The notes: a model not told the origin generated them from the letters alone. Numbered from the stretch's first letter, positions 1-12,192 are shown. The stretch: 64,000 nucleotides of DNA from Mesostigma viride (GCA_009746045.1 RPFO01000891.1:993404-1057403), one strand, 5' to 3'. Made by a program: numbers and translations.

Positions 1-850
1 TTGTGGGTGAGTACACCCTCCACATTGTTAGTTTTAATTATTACTATTATTCTGGACGGTCAACACCTGAAAACTCTAAATAAAACATAAAGAAATTCAA
101 ATAATTTATTCCCGAGTATGCTCTACTGTCTGTTTTCTAGCTACCAACCAACAAAAAAAAAAATGCAACTAAATATTCTTTGACAGTAAAATGTGCTTCT
201 TTAGCGGCAAAAAACAAAGAAATATGATAAATCTTTGGCTGAAAAATGTGCTTTACTGGCGGTAACGACAGTGCTGCTGGCTGGGTTACACCAAACAAAC
301 AAAAAATCATTAGCCGCGCAGTCAGTTCAACGGTTGTTCGGTAAACAAACAAAGAAACTAGAATTAATCAAATGGGCGGGCCCTGTGGTACTTCCAACCA
401 ATAAAACGTAATTATCTAACCCCGAAGGGCCTTTCGGCTGAACTGAATCAAAACTAACAATGCGGAGGGTGTACCTTTTTGGTTGTCTTGTCAATCATCA
501 CCAAGCAGGGAGAAGGGTCACTGGGGCCGGGATAAGAGTGCGGGGCTTGATGACACGGCGGGGAGAGGGAGGACCCAAATGTTGGATGAATTATTCAGAT
601 CACATGACTGCGTCGCGTGGGCAACCATGGACCCCTAATGCACATCGAGAGGAGAAGAGAGGGCGCCCAAGCTCCTCCCACTGCCTGGGGGCCAGGCCCC
701 AGAGACAAAACCTTGATGACAGGGAAGGGCGTGGTAAGGCAATAAGAGAGTACGGTTTATGGGGGTATACATACGGGCTTCTGGCGACGCAGTGGCCGCG
801 AGGGCGTGCTACAGCTGCTGGAGCTTACACGACCACCTTTTTTTTTTTTT
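1..850. other. AT-rich left edge, no gene recognised
   Basis: The first 450 bases are AT-rich with short A runs and contain no convincing coding frame. From 460 to 850 an open plus frame exists but it has no recognisable domain and ends in a T homopolymer. Further exons of the minus-strand helicase could lie here or beyond the left edge, but I could not identify any. Confidence 0.4.
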
Positions 851-947
851 TTCAACGCAGCCCGATTTGAGGTCCGCTTCGCAAGCACCGCGCGTGAAGG
901 GGGACCCACTCGGCAAGAAGTCCCATCCACCGTCCTTCCCTGCTCAC

Positions 948-3804
948 CTGTAGTAGTTGCGCAGCGACGCGCGGGCCTCGGTGCAGCCCACCACCAGCAC
1001 GCGCCCCTGCAGCGCCCACAGCCGCAACATGTGACCCAGCAGCGCCTCTGCCCACACCATCCCCTGTTGAATCGCCACCTCGTTCAGCGAACGCAGCGCG
1101 CCAAGCGCCGGGCCCGAGTCCAGGGCACCCTGCAGGGCGGCCAGCCACTGGGGGACGTGGGCGTGCTGCCCCGCGGCGATGCAGCGGGAGAATTCGGGCC
1201 ACAGCCGGTCCCTCAGGACGGCCAGCGCGGCGGCCAGGGAGTCCAGCAGGCGCTGCTCGTCGGGTGAGAGGGGCGCTCGGCGCCAATTCGAGGTCGGGCC
1301 GGTTTAGTGAACTCCTGTGTCGGGGGTTGTGAAGCAGTGGCGAGGAGGGAGACGACCAAGGGGCTGACGAGCTGAGGGGGAAGGTTTCTATCTCCCACAT
1401 CCAAGAGATGAAAAGTTTTCAACTCCCGCACTCAAGGAAAGAGGTGTGAGGACTGTGGTAACGACCGGGGCTGAAGGATGGCACGTGCAGGATGGTTGTG
1501 TGCACCCAACTAGTGCGCATGCCGTATCGGGAACACACTATGCTGGCGGAGGATACGTGCTCGCCGTCGTAGCGGAGATTTTGCAGGAAGCGCTGGCGAA
1601 CCCTGTGGATACATAGCAAGTGCTACCCCATGATCTTGCTCTTTCCTGTCTTGCGTATAGTACACCAGCCGCGCTGGCGTTACAAGGCCCGTTTTGTAAT
1701 CAAACTATCCAGTGATCGGTAACCATCTCGTGAACTGATCTCGGGCCCTCATGATCCAGTGACCTTGGCGATCCTTTCGTTATCTGGCCACACACGGGTC
1801 CCCAAAGGTCTGCAAAAAGAAAACCGCTGGCGCGACAGGTCTGGATTGGAGAGCTAGATTGAACCAATGCAAACTCCAACATGCGCGGGCCCCTGCGCAC
1901 CTGCATCTGGGGCATACGATGCCAAGGGAGGCAGACGTCCGCCTGGTATGCGCGGCAACGCAGAGCTCTTCGAGCCTAGCCTCGGTGGCGACCAGGGAGG
2001 CCTCCCCCGCGGGAGAGGCGCTCAATGCCAGCAGCAACGGCCGCACGTGGAGGGGGCAGCGTGCATAGTACTCGGAGAGGATCGTCCTGTACCCAGGAGC
2101 ACGGACACCAGGAGCAACCATAAGGAGAGCATGGGCGGGGAAACTATCTAGTGGCAGCATGCAGAAGCTAATGTTGCCAGGTGTTAGCATACATTGCAGT
2201 CTCGCACAGATGGAGGAGTTGCGAGATTCTCCCGAGTCTCTGCGTCACGGATGGGGAGTTTACCGCGAAAGCATGGTGAAAACATCTTGATGGACCCCCC
2301 AGCCATAATTAACATATAGCCATTTACACCACGGTGTACGTTACTAGGCTAAGAATATTCAGAAGCTTACTGGCATGTATACACTGAGTTCCCTAATAAA
2401 GTATGGCGCCCTTATATGTAGCCATGGACCTACAATGTACCAAAGCTTACTGGCATGTATACACTGAGTTCCCTAGTAAAGCTGCCCTGATATGTAGCCA
2501 TGGACCTACAATGTACTAAAGCTGCTGTACTAGCACTACACTAACATTCGGCCATGTAACCGCGTGCGGAGGCTTGACTATGACAGCGCCACACCGACAT
2601 GCTCGTGCAGCGCCACACCGACATGCTCGTGTAGCAGCATGGTTGCATACGACTAGAGAAGCATTTCAGCATTTCAGCATACTACTATCACAGCTGCCTT
2701 TGAAAGGCAATGAGAGAAGGGGGGGGGTCCCATACCACCTTCTTGCTGTGCATCAAACAGGTATGAAAGGTACCTACTCAAAAAGGTTGTGACTCTCCCA
2801 ATGGAGGCGCGTGAAAGAATGAATAGCAGCATATTTACATGTACGGGTGCGCCCCGCTCGCGTGATGCGCCTCATCAAACACCACCACACTGACATCATG
2901 CAGGCACAGCCGCCCCTCCGCCAGAACGTTCAGCAGCAACCCCGCGGTGGCTACCAGGACCTCACGCTCCCTCATCTGCCGATCCATGGCCTCTCTCGAC
3001 AGCATCATCTCGCCACACAGCGCCGCCACCTGGAGGCCCGTCTGCTCCCGCAGGTAATCCCCCTGCAGGGTGGTTGCAGAGAGCCCCCCCGGGCGGACCA
3101 CGATGGCAGCGCCGGGCCATGCAAGGGAGTAGTCATGCAAGGTAGTCGTCATGCAAGGAAGTCGTCATGCAACGAAGCAGTTATGCAAGGAAGTCGTCAT
3201 GCAAGGAGGTCATCGTGCAAGGAAGTCATCATGCAAGAAAATCGTAGTGCAACGTGGTCTCCTCATGGTAGCACAGTAACATCTCTTTATGAACGTTTCC
3301 CTCAGACGGTTTCCTGTAACGGCTTCCCTACGGTATCTCAGTGGCCACACGGTCGTCTCACGCGAATCCTGCAGCACCTCCCCTCCTGCACCCCCTTCCT
3401 CTCTCGTGCAGTATTCGCAAAGAATATTCAATATGGTATCGTACAATAAGCACAACTGAGAGATCCAGTGGCAAGGCATGCACGAGGGAATCGCCATTCT
3501 CCAATACCCCCACCTGCTGGTACAGCAGGGGCACGCGGTGCACCACGAACACCGCCTTCTTGTGCGGGTTCAGCTGGTGCATGCGTTTGACCAGCATGGT
3601 GGCCACCAGGGTCTTGCCGGCCCCGGTGGGCAGGAATATCACCATGTTGCGCTGCAAGGCTTGCAACAAGAGCTCGATTTGGTACCCGCGGGGCTTGCAT
3701 TTTGATAAGCTGAGGACGTCCAGCGGGGGGCCGTTAGAGTCCAGGATAATCGGCGATGGCAGTGCGCGGGGGGACGTGCGCTGCTGGTCAAATCCGCCCG
3801 AGGT
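948..3804 (-). CDS. Dicer-like DExH-box helicase, partial, multi-exon
   Basis: Four minus-strand exons can be assembled. Exon 3514 to about 3783 (upstream limit: in-frame stop at 3805-3807) carries a Q-like GYQIELL segment and the Walker A motif PTGAGKT, and ends in phase 0 at a CAG|GTGGGG donor. Exon 2839-3062 carries the motif II box DEAHHASGAHPY and ends in phase 2 at GTAAAT. Exon about 1935-2086 begins in matching phase and carries LLALSASP, the TASP-like motif III, preceded by an SEYY segment. Exon 948 to about 1275 is a helical segment ending at CAG|GTGAGC. The order Walker A, DEAHH-x-HPY, TASP is that of the N-terminal helicase of Dicer proteins; RIG-I and FANCM relatives share parts of it, but HH-x(4)-HPY favours Dicer. 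The HELICc, PAZ and RNase III parts are not in the window, so processing activity is inferred from family only. The 5' end and the exon 3/4 junction are unresolved. Confidence 0.8.
2361..2520. repeat. About 85-bp direct duplication
   Basis: A segment beginning with the AGCTTACTGGCATGTATAC motif and ending with a CATGGACCTACAATGTAC motif occurs twice in tandem with a few differences. It lies in the intron between the third and second readable helicase exons. Confidence 0.8.
3118..3255. repeat. 15-bp minisatellite in helicase intron
   Basis: About nine imperfect tandem copies of a 15-bp unit resembling GTCATGCAAGGAAGT occupy the intron between the Walker A exon and the DEAH exon of the helicase. 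The period is a multiple of three, which creates an apparent open plus frame that I do not consider coding. Confidence 0.85.
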
Positions 3805-4153
3805 TCACCATAGAAATTGGAGGGGTCGCGCCGCTGAATGTGGGGGTATTTGTCCATGAGCTCGCCCCGCTTTTCCTTGCAGTCGATGGGTGAACTTCCG
3901 TTTAGCACGACGCTGCGAGCCAAAGGGGGAAACGGCGGACACGAGGCAATCCTGTCAACAGTTACTCCTGACAACGGCAATCCTGGCATGCAACGTTGTT
4001 GACGTGCAGGATGCCAGAGGAAGTAATGGCAGGCAGCGCACGCCGGTGCGCCCTTGCTCGGTGTTGCTCCCGGCATAGGCGTGATTGGCATGTCATACGG
4101 CAAAGTTGTTACACACGCTTTTAAAGCAAACGGGTGAGATGATGCGAAAGAGC

Positions 4154-4495
4154 TTACCCTTTTAAGTCAAAGCATATTACGGGTCTATCATCGAGCCCGA
4201 CATGACACTCGTTGCCCATGTCGCAACGACTTGACGCGCACAAGACCTTGTGTGGTGACCACAAGCGGCGCTTCTCATTTGGGTGAGGAACTAGTTTAAT
4301 TCGGCTCGCGAGCTCTGTTACAAGGTTGTTTTCTGAGTCCTTCGCCAGCTCAGGTTTTATAATAATATGAAATCCTTCGTGAGGCGCCTTCGTAAAGAAA
4401 CACAGCATGTTATGGGGAATAATTGTCCTATGGCTGCAACGACACCGTAAATATTGGTCACGGGCAGCCATGTCACTGTGCCAGTCATTAAACAC
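4154..4495 (-). CDS. Hypothetical 113-aa open frame
   Basis: This open minus frame of 113 codons sits in moderately AT-rich DNA just upstream of the Dicer-like helicase. It contains several Cys and His residues and an EKRRLWSPHK segment and shows no signal peptide or repeat. I do not recognise it. It could be an upstream exon of the helicase gene, a fragment of a mobile element, or a chance frame. Confidence 0.2.
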   Translation of the reverse strand: MFNDWHSDMAARDQYLRCRCSHRTIIPHNMLCFFTKAPHEGFHIIIKPELAKDSENNLVTELASRIKLVPHPNEKRRLWSPHKVLCASSRCDMGNECHVGLDDRPVICFDLKG

Positions 4496-4859
4496 TTCTT
4501 TCTGGATAACAAATATCCAGCAATTCGCTGGGTTATCCAGCCGTAGGCAACAAAATTATTAATCGAACTCTAGGTCTGCGCGCTGTCAGCTGTGAACCCG
4601 AACGATGTACACCCGAACGAGTTGACCGATTCACAGGGGAATTCTAGATCGTACACTCCTCCACATCATTCCGAAAAGCCATTTTTCCACCCTGAAAATT
4701 ATTCTAGGATAGGCTAATGATTAGTTTGGCCTCAAATTTGGCACCAAGGTGCCTAATCAGATATCTTATGGTGGCATGTGGTCAAATAATTTTTTGGGAG
4801 TCGGCAGCATGGTAACATGGTGACATTTGCTAGCATAAAAATACCGAATTTTCAGCACT

Positions 4860-5762
4860 TTCTGGCATGTATGCGTATATAATGACATCAAATGAACTCA
4901 GTTGGGCCTGGAACTTTGCACATGTTATAAACACATCCCATGCAGCATGCCCACAAAGTTTCAGGCTGGTTGGATCACAAAATGGTGACAGATGCTAGCA
5001 TAAATACCCCCAAAATGCAGTTTTTCAGGGTTTTCCAAGGGTTTCATCACACATATGCATATATAATGACACCAAATGAACTCAGTTGGGCGTGGAACTT
5101 TGCATATGTTCTAAACACATCCCATGCAGCATGCCCACAAAGTTTCAGGCTGGTTGGATGACAAATTGGTGACAGATGCTAGCATAAACACCACAAAAAT
5201 GCAGTTTTTCAGGGTTTTCCAAGGGTTTCATCACACATTTGCATATATAATGACATCAAATGAACTCAGTTGGACCTGGGACTTGGCACATGTTCGAAAC
5301 ACATCCCATGCAGCATGCCCACAAAGTTTCAGGCTGGTTGGATCACAAAATGGTGACAGATGCTAGCATAAATACCCCCAAAATGCAGTTTTTCAGGGTT
5401 TTCCAAGGGTTTCATCACACATATGCATATATATAATGACACCAAATGAACTCAGTTGGGCGTGGAACTTTGCATATGTTCTAAACACATCCCATGCAGC
5501 ATGCCCACGAAGTTTCAGGCTGGTTGGATGACAAATTGGTGACAGATGCTAGCATAAACACCACAAAAATGCAGTTTTTCAGGGTTTTCCAAGGGTTTCA
5601 TCACACATGTGCATATATAATGACATCAAATGAACTCGGTTGGACCTGGACCTTGGCACATGTTCGAAACACATCCCATGCAGCCTGCCCACAAAGCTTC
5701 AGGCTGGTTGGATAGCAAATTGGTGACAAATGCTAGCATAAATACCACAGAAAAAGCAGCTT
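4860..5762. repeat. 184-bp satellite with alternating variants
   Basis: Nearly five tandem copies of a unit of about 184 bp. The shared word AATGAACTC starts at 4891, 5075, 5259, 5445 and 5629, giving spacings of 184, 184, 186 and 184. Two variants alternate: one with ACACCAAATG and TGGAACTTTGC, the other with ACATCAAATG and an ACTTGGCACATG or closely related segment. That suggests an older dimer of about 370 bp. The period is not a multiple of three, so the short open frames in each unit are not a repeat protein. Confidence 0.9.
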
Positions 5763-5878
5763 TCTATTGTTCTTCCAAGGATTTCATGGCAATCATTCCA
5801 CCTTGGTGTACAGAAGGTTCCAAACAACACATCATTACATTATGCATCATATTTACAATGCAGGAAGGCATACTTGGG

Positions 5879-5879
5879 G

Positions 5880-5950
<71 letters not shown>
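5879..5950. repeat. (ACGC)n microsatellite
   Basis: About 18 uninterrupted copies of a CACG/ACGC tetramer lie directly before the long pyrimidine tract. The alternating purine-pyrimidine composition is the kind that can adopt Z-DNA. Confidence 0.97.
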
Positions 5951-5954
5951 GTCA

Positions 5955-7792
5955 TACCCTCCCTCCCTCCTCCCCCTCCCTCCTCCTCCCTCCCTCCCTC
6001 CCTCCCTCCCTCCCTCCCTCCCTCCCTCCCTCCCTCCCTCCCTCCCTCCCTCCCTCCCTCCCTCCTCCCTCCCTCCCTCCCTCCCTCTCCCTCCCTCCCT
6101 CCTCCCTCCCTCCCTCCCTCCTCCCTCCCTCCCTCCTCCTCCCTCCCTCCCTCCCTCCTCCCTCCCTCCCTCCCTCCCTCTCCCTCCCTCCCTCCCTCCC
6201 TCCTCCCTCCCTCCCTCCCTCCCTCTCCCTCCTCCTCCCTCCCTCCCTCCCTCCCTCCTCTCCTCCCTCCCTCCCTCCCTCCCTCCCTCCCTCCCTCCCT
6301 CCCTCCCTCCCTCCCTCCCTCCCTCCTCCCTCCCTCCTCCCTCCCTCCCTCCCTCCCTCCTCCCTCCTCCTCCCTCCTCCCTCCCTCCCTCCCTCCCTCC
6401 CTCCCTCCTCCCTCCCTCCCTCCCTCCCTCCCTCCCTCCCTCCCTCCCTCCCTCCCTCCCTCCCTCCCTCCCTCCCTCCCTCCCTCCCTCCCTCCCTCCT
6501 CCCTCCCTCCCTCCCTCCTCCCTCCCCCTCCCTCCCTCCCTCCTCCCTCCCTCCCTCCCTCCCTCCCTCCCTCCCTCCCTCCCTCCCTCCCTCCCTCCCT
6601 CCCTCCCTCCCTCCTCCCTCCCTCCCTCCCTCCCTCCCTCCCTCCCTCCTCCCTCCCTCCCTCCCTCCCTCCCTCCCTCCCTCCCTCCCTCCCTCCCTCT
6701 CCCTCCCCCTCCCTCCCTCCCTCCCTCCCTCCCTCCTCCTCCTCCCTCCCTCCCTCCCTCCCTCCTCCCTCCCTCCTCCCTCCCTCCCTCCCTCCTCCCT
6801 CCCTCCCTCCTCCCTCCCTCCCTCCCTCCCTCCCTCCTCCTCCCTCCCTCCCTCCCTCCTCCCTCCCTCCCTCCCTCCTCCCTCCCTCCCTCCTCCCTCC
6901 TCCTCCCTCCCTCCCTCCTCCTCCCTCCCTCCCTCCCTCCCTCCTCCCTCCCTCCCTCCCTCCCTCCCTCCCTCCCTCCCTCCCTCCCTCCCTCCCTCCC
7001 TCCCTCCTCCCTCCTCCCTCCCTCCTCCCTCCCTCCCTCCCTCCCTCCCTCCCTCCCTCCCTCCCTCCCTCCCTCCCTCCCTCCCTCCCTCCCTCCCTCC
7101 CTCCCTCCCTCCCTCCCTCCCTCCCTCCTCCTCCTCCCTCCCTCCCTCCCTCCCTCCCTCCTCCTCCTCCCTCCCTCCCTCCCTCCCTCCCTCCCTCCCT
7201 CCCTCCCTCCCTCCCTCCCTCCCTCCCTCCCTCCCTCCCTCCCTCCCTCCCTCCTCCCTCCCTCCCTCCCTCCCTCCCTCCCTCCCTCCCTCCCTCCCTC
7301 CCTCCCCCTCCCTCCCTCCCTCCCTCCCTCCCTCCCTCCCTCCCTCCCTCCCTCCCTCCTCCCTCCCTCCCTCCCTCCCTCCCTCCCTCCTCCCTCCCTC
7401 CCTCCCTCCCTCCCTCCCTCCCTCCCTCCCTCCCTCCCTCCTCCTCCCTCCCTCCCTCCTCCCTCCCTCCTCCTCCCTCCCTCCCTCCCTCCCTCCCTCC
7501 CTCCCTCCCTCCTCCCTCCCTCCCTCCCTCCTCCCTCCCTCCCTCCCTCCCTCCCTCCCTCCCTCCCTCCCTCCCTCCCTCCCTCCCTCCCTCCCTCCTC
7601 CCTCCCTCCCTCCCTCCCTCCCTCCCTCCCTCCCTCCCTCCCTCCCTCCCTCCCTCCCTCCCTCCCTCCCTCCTCCCTCCCTCCCTCCCTCCCTCCCTCC
7701 CCTCCCTCCCTCCCTCCCTCCTCCCTCCCTCCCTCCCTCCTCCCTCCCTCCCTCCCTCCTCCCTCCCCCCTCCCTCCCTCCCCCCTCCCTCA
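5955..7792. repeat. 1.8-kb (CCCT)n/(CCT)n pyrimidine tract
   Basis: About 1.84 kb in which the plus strand contains only C and T. It is built of CCCT tetramers interrupted by CCT triplets and a few CCCCT units at irregular spacing. The interruptions shift the frame, so long Pro/Ser/Leu frames on plus and Arg/Gly/Glu frames on minus are artefacts of composition. The minus strand has hundreds of GGGA units, giving very high G-quadruplex and triplex (H-DNA) potential. Confidence 0.98.
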
Positions 7793-7799
7793 TTCATAC

Positions 7800-10330
7800 A
7801 CCCGTTCATTCATGCATGCAGCCGCTCATCATTAACACGCCTCCGTTGGGAAACTCACGGGGTATGAACTATGAAACGGGCGGTAAGAAAGGAAGAAGGA
7901 GCCGCCTCCCCAACATGCCGCCCGGCAAAGGCAGCGATGGGCCGTCTAGGAGGGAAACACTGCGCTTTGCCTTGTACGCCGGGGTGCGCAGGCGACATGC
8001 GGGCACTGTCGCGTGTAAATTTGCCTGCCCGCCCCAGTCCTTCTCGGAACGCCTCCCCAGAGCATGCCGTCATGGTAAGAGCTCTTTTCGCCCGTCGCCG
8101 GAAGCTTAAACCACAAGAATACGCCGGTTAATGACCAGAAAATGGGGGGTAATTGTCGACGTTATAAACCAGTAGCTGTGGTTTTTCCCGCACCCCGAGC
8201 CCACTCCGGACGGGGCCAGCAAGCCCCGCCCGCAGGATAAACACCGGGCGATGTTGCTGCGCCCAAGGGAAGTCATATAGCTGCAAGAAAAGACGTAAAA
8301 GCGATTAAAAGCACGACATGCAGTGGTGCCCCTGTCAGCGCTCCTATAATTCTCACTTTTTCGCGGAAGGGGCGTAAAAATCGGAAACGCAAAATTAAGG
8401 GAAATCCATCGCTGGGTTTCTTTGAAATGATGTTAGGAACTGGTAGAATGTGTTCATGACCGCCGAGAGCATGTTTTTCCTGTCTGTGTCTTACCTTGCA
8501 CACACACACGGGTCGGGCCGGTTGGTGTGCAAAACGCCCGCCTGCTGCCCACGTGCCCTCGCTGCAGAAAAAAAAGAAACTGTTTTTCAGGTTTTTTAAT
8601 CTACGATACTTTTCCTTATGTAATCAACGTCCGAACAAGCGAAATAACGTCCAAAATGGTTGCGTAATCAGCTCGCAATAATTTTTCGCGTCACCATAGC
8701 CGTGCACACCGAATTTCAGTCAACATTGCACGCGCGCACCGAATTTTGTCAACTTTCGCGCGGGAATAACCGGGGTGGTACCGGCGCTGCGCCGGACTGA
8801 TGTGTCGCCCGAGGACACATTGTCGACACGTGGCTACGACGCAATATTTAATTCCACGTGGGGGCGTGACCGTTGTTGCTGCACAAAAGTTGCAAGCGCA
8901 GATCCAGCTGATTCGAGCAGGCCACGGTCCACGGACATGACTTGTACGCCATGGATGATGGAGCTCAGCGGCATCACACCTAATTAAGGCCCATCAGCAC
9001 TCTCGTTTAAGCAGGATCGACGTCCTACCTGGCATCTGCACTCGTCGGCGAAGTCGGTTACATGCGGGGGAACTGAAGATGCGATTGGCCGGGCAGCGAC
9101 GCGCATGCATAACAGTAATACCTGAAATTGTGCCATAACACTTGCATGAATCGATCATTGTGGAGACCGCGGTGAGACGTTGACAGCTTTTGATAAACAT
9201 GACGCCTGCGAAGTCATGCTCCGCTAGTTGTCCTGCATATTGAACCGATAATAAGTGATACCACGGTCATCTAGCTGTGAGTGTCGTTAAATAATTGTCG
9301 CCCCCCTGCCGAGATCTGCATGTCTGGTTACCGCTGTGATTCTGCCCACTGAACTTCCGTTATACTGGGACGTCGGTCGAAACCTGCCTCACGCGCGGCC
9401 GGGGACGTTTTGCAGGTAAAAGATTACACACGTCAACAATCTACGTCGATGCCCTTCCATACATTCTGTCGCTTTGACAAAGCAGGTAATTGTGTATCGA
9501 TCCATGCGTCGCGTCCACCACACCATTTTAACTTGAGGTTGCCATGACGTGGTAGTTGATCATTCATTCATCACGCCGTCCCATAAATTGAGAGCCACGG
9601 AGCACAATCATCATACTACAAAAGTAATAATGAGCTTAAGTCCATCTCTGATGATCGCTACACAGCAGACTGGGGCAGAGGTCCACCCCAGCTTCCCGCA
9701 TTGATTGCCTGAATGAAAGGGTCCAAGCCACAGATCTGCAAATACGCAATTGTGAGCTTTACTCACAGGGGTCTCAGGCATCTACTGTGGGTGCAATAAG
9801 ACCCTACACACCGGACACTTATAGCCACAGATCTGACAGATATGCAGTTACCGACCTTGGGGGCACGCATCGGGCCCGACTGAATACATATCGACAAGAT
9901 CAGTGACAACTGTTTGCACTACTTGATATGTCAAGTCACCATGCTTGCATGCAAACAGTTTGCTCTCGGGGGGGAGCATAGTACTCTGTGGGCCCAGGCC
10001 GTCGAGGACAATGACCCGGCTCCATGCTGTGGGGAAGAAGCGTACTTGCACCTATGGGAAGAATGCCAGGAGCGACCGCTAGGGTCTGGCTTCATCTAGA
10101 GAGAATAGCTAGACCGGTGGGATCGTGTGCCCCCATCCGGCCATCCATCCATCCATCGGGGTAAATGCCCCGTGACCCCCCAACTGAACGGGAGCACGAC
10201 TTTCATTCAGTCATTTATTAATAGTACTCTGTGGCATGGCTAGACATTGCGCATGGTACGCAAGTACTAATTTGCTTACTTTGGGGAAAGCACGCATGCG
10301 CATGTGCATGTACTACTCGTGCGCTAGCTG
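7800..10330. other. Intergenic, no confident gene
   Basis: About 2.5 kb between the pyrimidine tract and the first LINE fragment. Several short open frames occur on both strands but none shows a domain, conserved motif or convincing splice pair. Around 9770-9805 is a GTGGGTGCAATAAGACC segment that recurs near 41490, 43600 and 44520, marking a dispersed repeat. Around 10190-10280 is another dispersed repeat shared with 58300-58360. Confidence 0.5.
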
Positions 10331-10334
10331 ATGG

Positions 10335-10845
10335 AACATGTGTCAAATGAGGATATTATTACAGCTGCATGGGTGCACATTTGTAGGACACCTTGCCCGC
10401 ACCAGCCAGGTCGACACCGCCACCCTTGGTCTGGCCGGCCCCCAGCGGCTTGGACAGCCAGGGCGGCACATTCTGACCTGGCCTGGCCCCAAGGACATTC
10501 CCAAAAGGGTAGGGAAACCTGTCACCAACTACGTTCAGATGTTGCTGGACGACCTAGTGGTCCCAGCCAAGTTTGAGCACCGCATGGATCCACTCTCTCT
10601 CCCGTCTTTGGACTGCCATGCAGGACAAGACGCGGTGGAAGAAGATTGTCAAGGCGCACACGCCCGACCCTGTGGGCAAGCCACCTCCCCCCAAGCGGAG
10701 GAGGCGTTTTGATGAGTAGTGTAGTTAGGATTTCCTAGATAGAGTTAGGATAGTTCGATCACGCGGCTTCCTCCACCCCATCCATCATGAAATATGTGCT
10801 ACATGACCTCCCCACGGAGGCATGTTATAATTTAATTTTTAATGG
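10335..10845 (+). mobile_element. LINE-type retrotransposon 3' end, degenerate
   Basis: A fragment of the C-terminal part of a non-LTR retrotransposon ORF2, beginning with the FVGHLARTSQVDT segment that recurs near 40080 and, on minus, near 46960. One frame runs to the LDCHAG region. After a frame change the typical tail MQDKTRWKKIVKAHTPDPVG follows, with the basic end PPPPKRRRRFDE and a stop near 10715. A 3' untranslated region ends in ATGTTATAATTTAATTTTT. Truncated at its 5' end and frameshifted, so inactive. Confidence 0.8.
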
Positions 10846-11404
10846 GTGCACACTGCACGTGCGCGAAGTCAAGCTCTCTTTACGAACACTTGCTAAGCAA
10901 CGTAAGAGCTAGGATCACTGACCATTTTTTGCAAATCATTTATGTAAACAAACGATGCCAACTCCTGCTGAATGGCAGGCCCGTCATCCTGCACGCTTCC
11001 AGACCCGGAATCAAAACGAATCTGGTACGAGCAGCTTTTGATTCAGCTATTCCGATAATATCATGCGATAGCCACCGGTCAAGCTACCCGTTCAACAGCC
11101 CATGAAGCAGCCCGGGTCGGCCATCTCCTTGGTAGAAGCAAACAGTTTGAAGGTTGCCTCAATTAAGTACAGAGCCGCGACCAACAGCTGATGACCATGA
11201 GGTCCCCATGCCATGTTATAGTGAGGTCCCCATGACAGGAGGTTGTGTCAAGGTTCCCATGGTGGGATCGATCATGCAATCGGCCACCATCGATGATACA
11301 ATGCAAGGCCGTGATGTTCCTCCGCTAGATCCCTGGGGCCCCACCACCGCATAACTTCCCACAATCAAGCGCTCCCTGACTATGCGAAGCCTGTTACCGA
11401 ATGC

Positions 11405-11811
11405 CTACATGCAGGTCAGCATGCCCGGGTGGCTCCCATGCTTGACCCAGGGCAACGGTTTGGTCGCCACCATCGTTTCCTCCACTAGGTCAGCATGGCA
11501 CAGCACGGCCAGCTCAGGGCTTGAGACGGCGGGCACCTCTGCCGCTAGGAGCCTGACATCTCCCTGGCACGCCGTGTGGTAAACGGCAGGGTCTACGTCT
11601 ACGGCCAAAGGCGAGACGGTATCCCCGGGGGGGTGCGGGCTATCCGCCGGTGGCAGGCACCCGGCATGCCCAGCACCACCCTCGATGCTGAAAGGGTGGG
11701 CCATGGATGGGCCATCTGCCCCAGCAGCGGCCACGGGGTCAAGGTTCTGGGCCGGCCCTGGCGGTGAGGATGCCTTGACGTCCCCACGTCGCCGTTTCCT
11801 CCCCGGTTTAG
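11405..11811 (-). CDS. Candidate last exon of the JmjC demethylase (alternative 3' end)
   Basis: A pyrimidine-rich acceptor (TTCTTCTCCGTTGCAG) precedes an open stretch of 135 codons including the stop. If the demethylase exon at 13078 is spliced at 12891 (AGAG|GTCAGG, phase 1) instead of being read to its stop at 12880, the frame joins exactly. The added tail starts KPGRKRRRGD, a possible nuclear localisation signal, and is otherwise Pro/Ala-rich. The product would then be 508 rather than 376 residues. The donor is weak, so this remains a hypothesis. Confidence 0.4.
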
Positions 11812-11912
11812 CTGCAACGGAGAAGAACAGCAGAGCACCAGGGAAGGCAGACAACAGCATGCTCAATCACGCAGGGCCCTGACTGGAAGTTATTCATGCC
11901 GCCACTCCCCGA

Positions 11913-12192
11913 CATGCCAAACTGCGTACTAGTTATTATGCCGTGGTAGCTCTAGTCCTATTCCTATACATGCACTTTACTGCATGCCAAACTGCGTACT
12001 AGTTATTATGCCGTGGTAGCACTAGTCCTATTCCTATACATGCACTTTACTGCATGCCAAACTGCGTACTAGTTATTATGCCGTGGTAGCACTAGTCCTA
12101 TTCCTATACATGCACTTTACTGCATGCCAAACTGCGTACTAGTTATTATGCCGTGGTAGCACTAGTCCTATTCCTATACATGCACTTTACTG
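11913..12192. repeat. 70-bp tandem repeat, four copies
   Basis: Four near-identical 70-bp units, each containing CATGCCAAACTGCGTACTAG, start at about 11913, 11983, 12053 and 12123. They differ by only a few bases, so the expansion is recent. They fall in the putative last intron of the demethylase gene, if the 11405-11811 exon is real. Confidence 0.95.

Noticed and set aside
460-870. 136-residue plus open frame near the left edge
   Set aside because: No motif or domain, ends in a T homopolymer, and frames of this length arise by chance at this base composition.
3741-3900. A 25-base intron joining MDKYPHIQRRDPSNFY to the Walker A exon of the helicase
   Set aside because: It would restore the frame but is far shorter than every other intron here; an upstream intron or an indel is as likely.
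5630-8109. Open frames of 600-780 residues rich in Pro/Ser/Leu (plus) or Arg/Gly/Glu (minus)
   Set aside because: They are the translation of the CCCT/CCT tract in all frames, open because the tract cannot encode a stop. No start context, domain or splice support.
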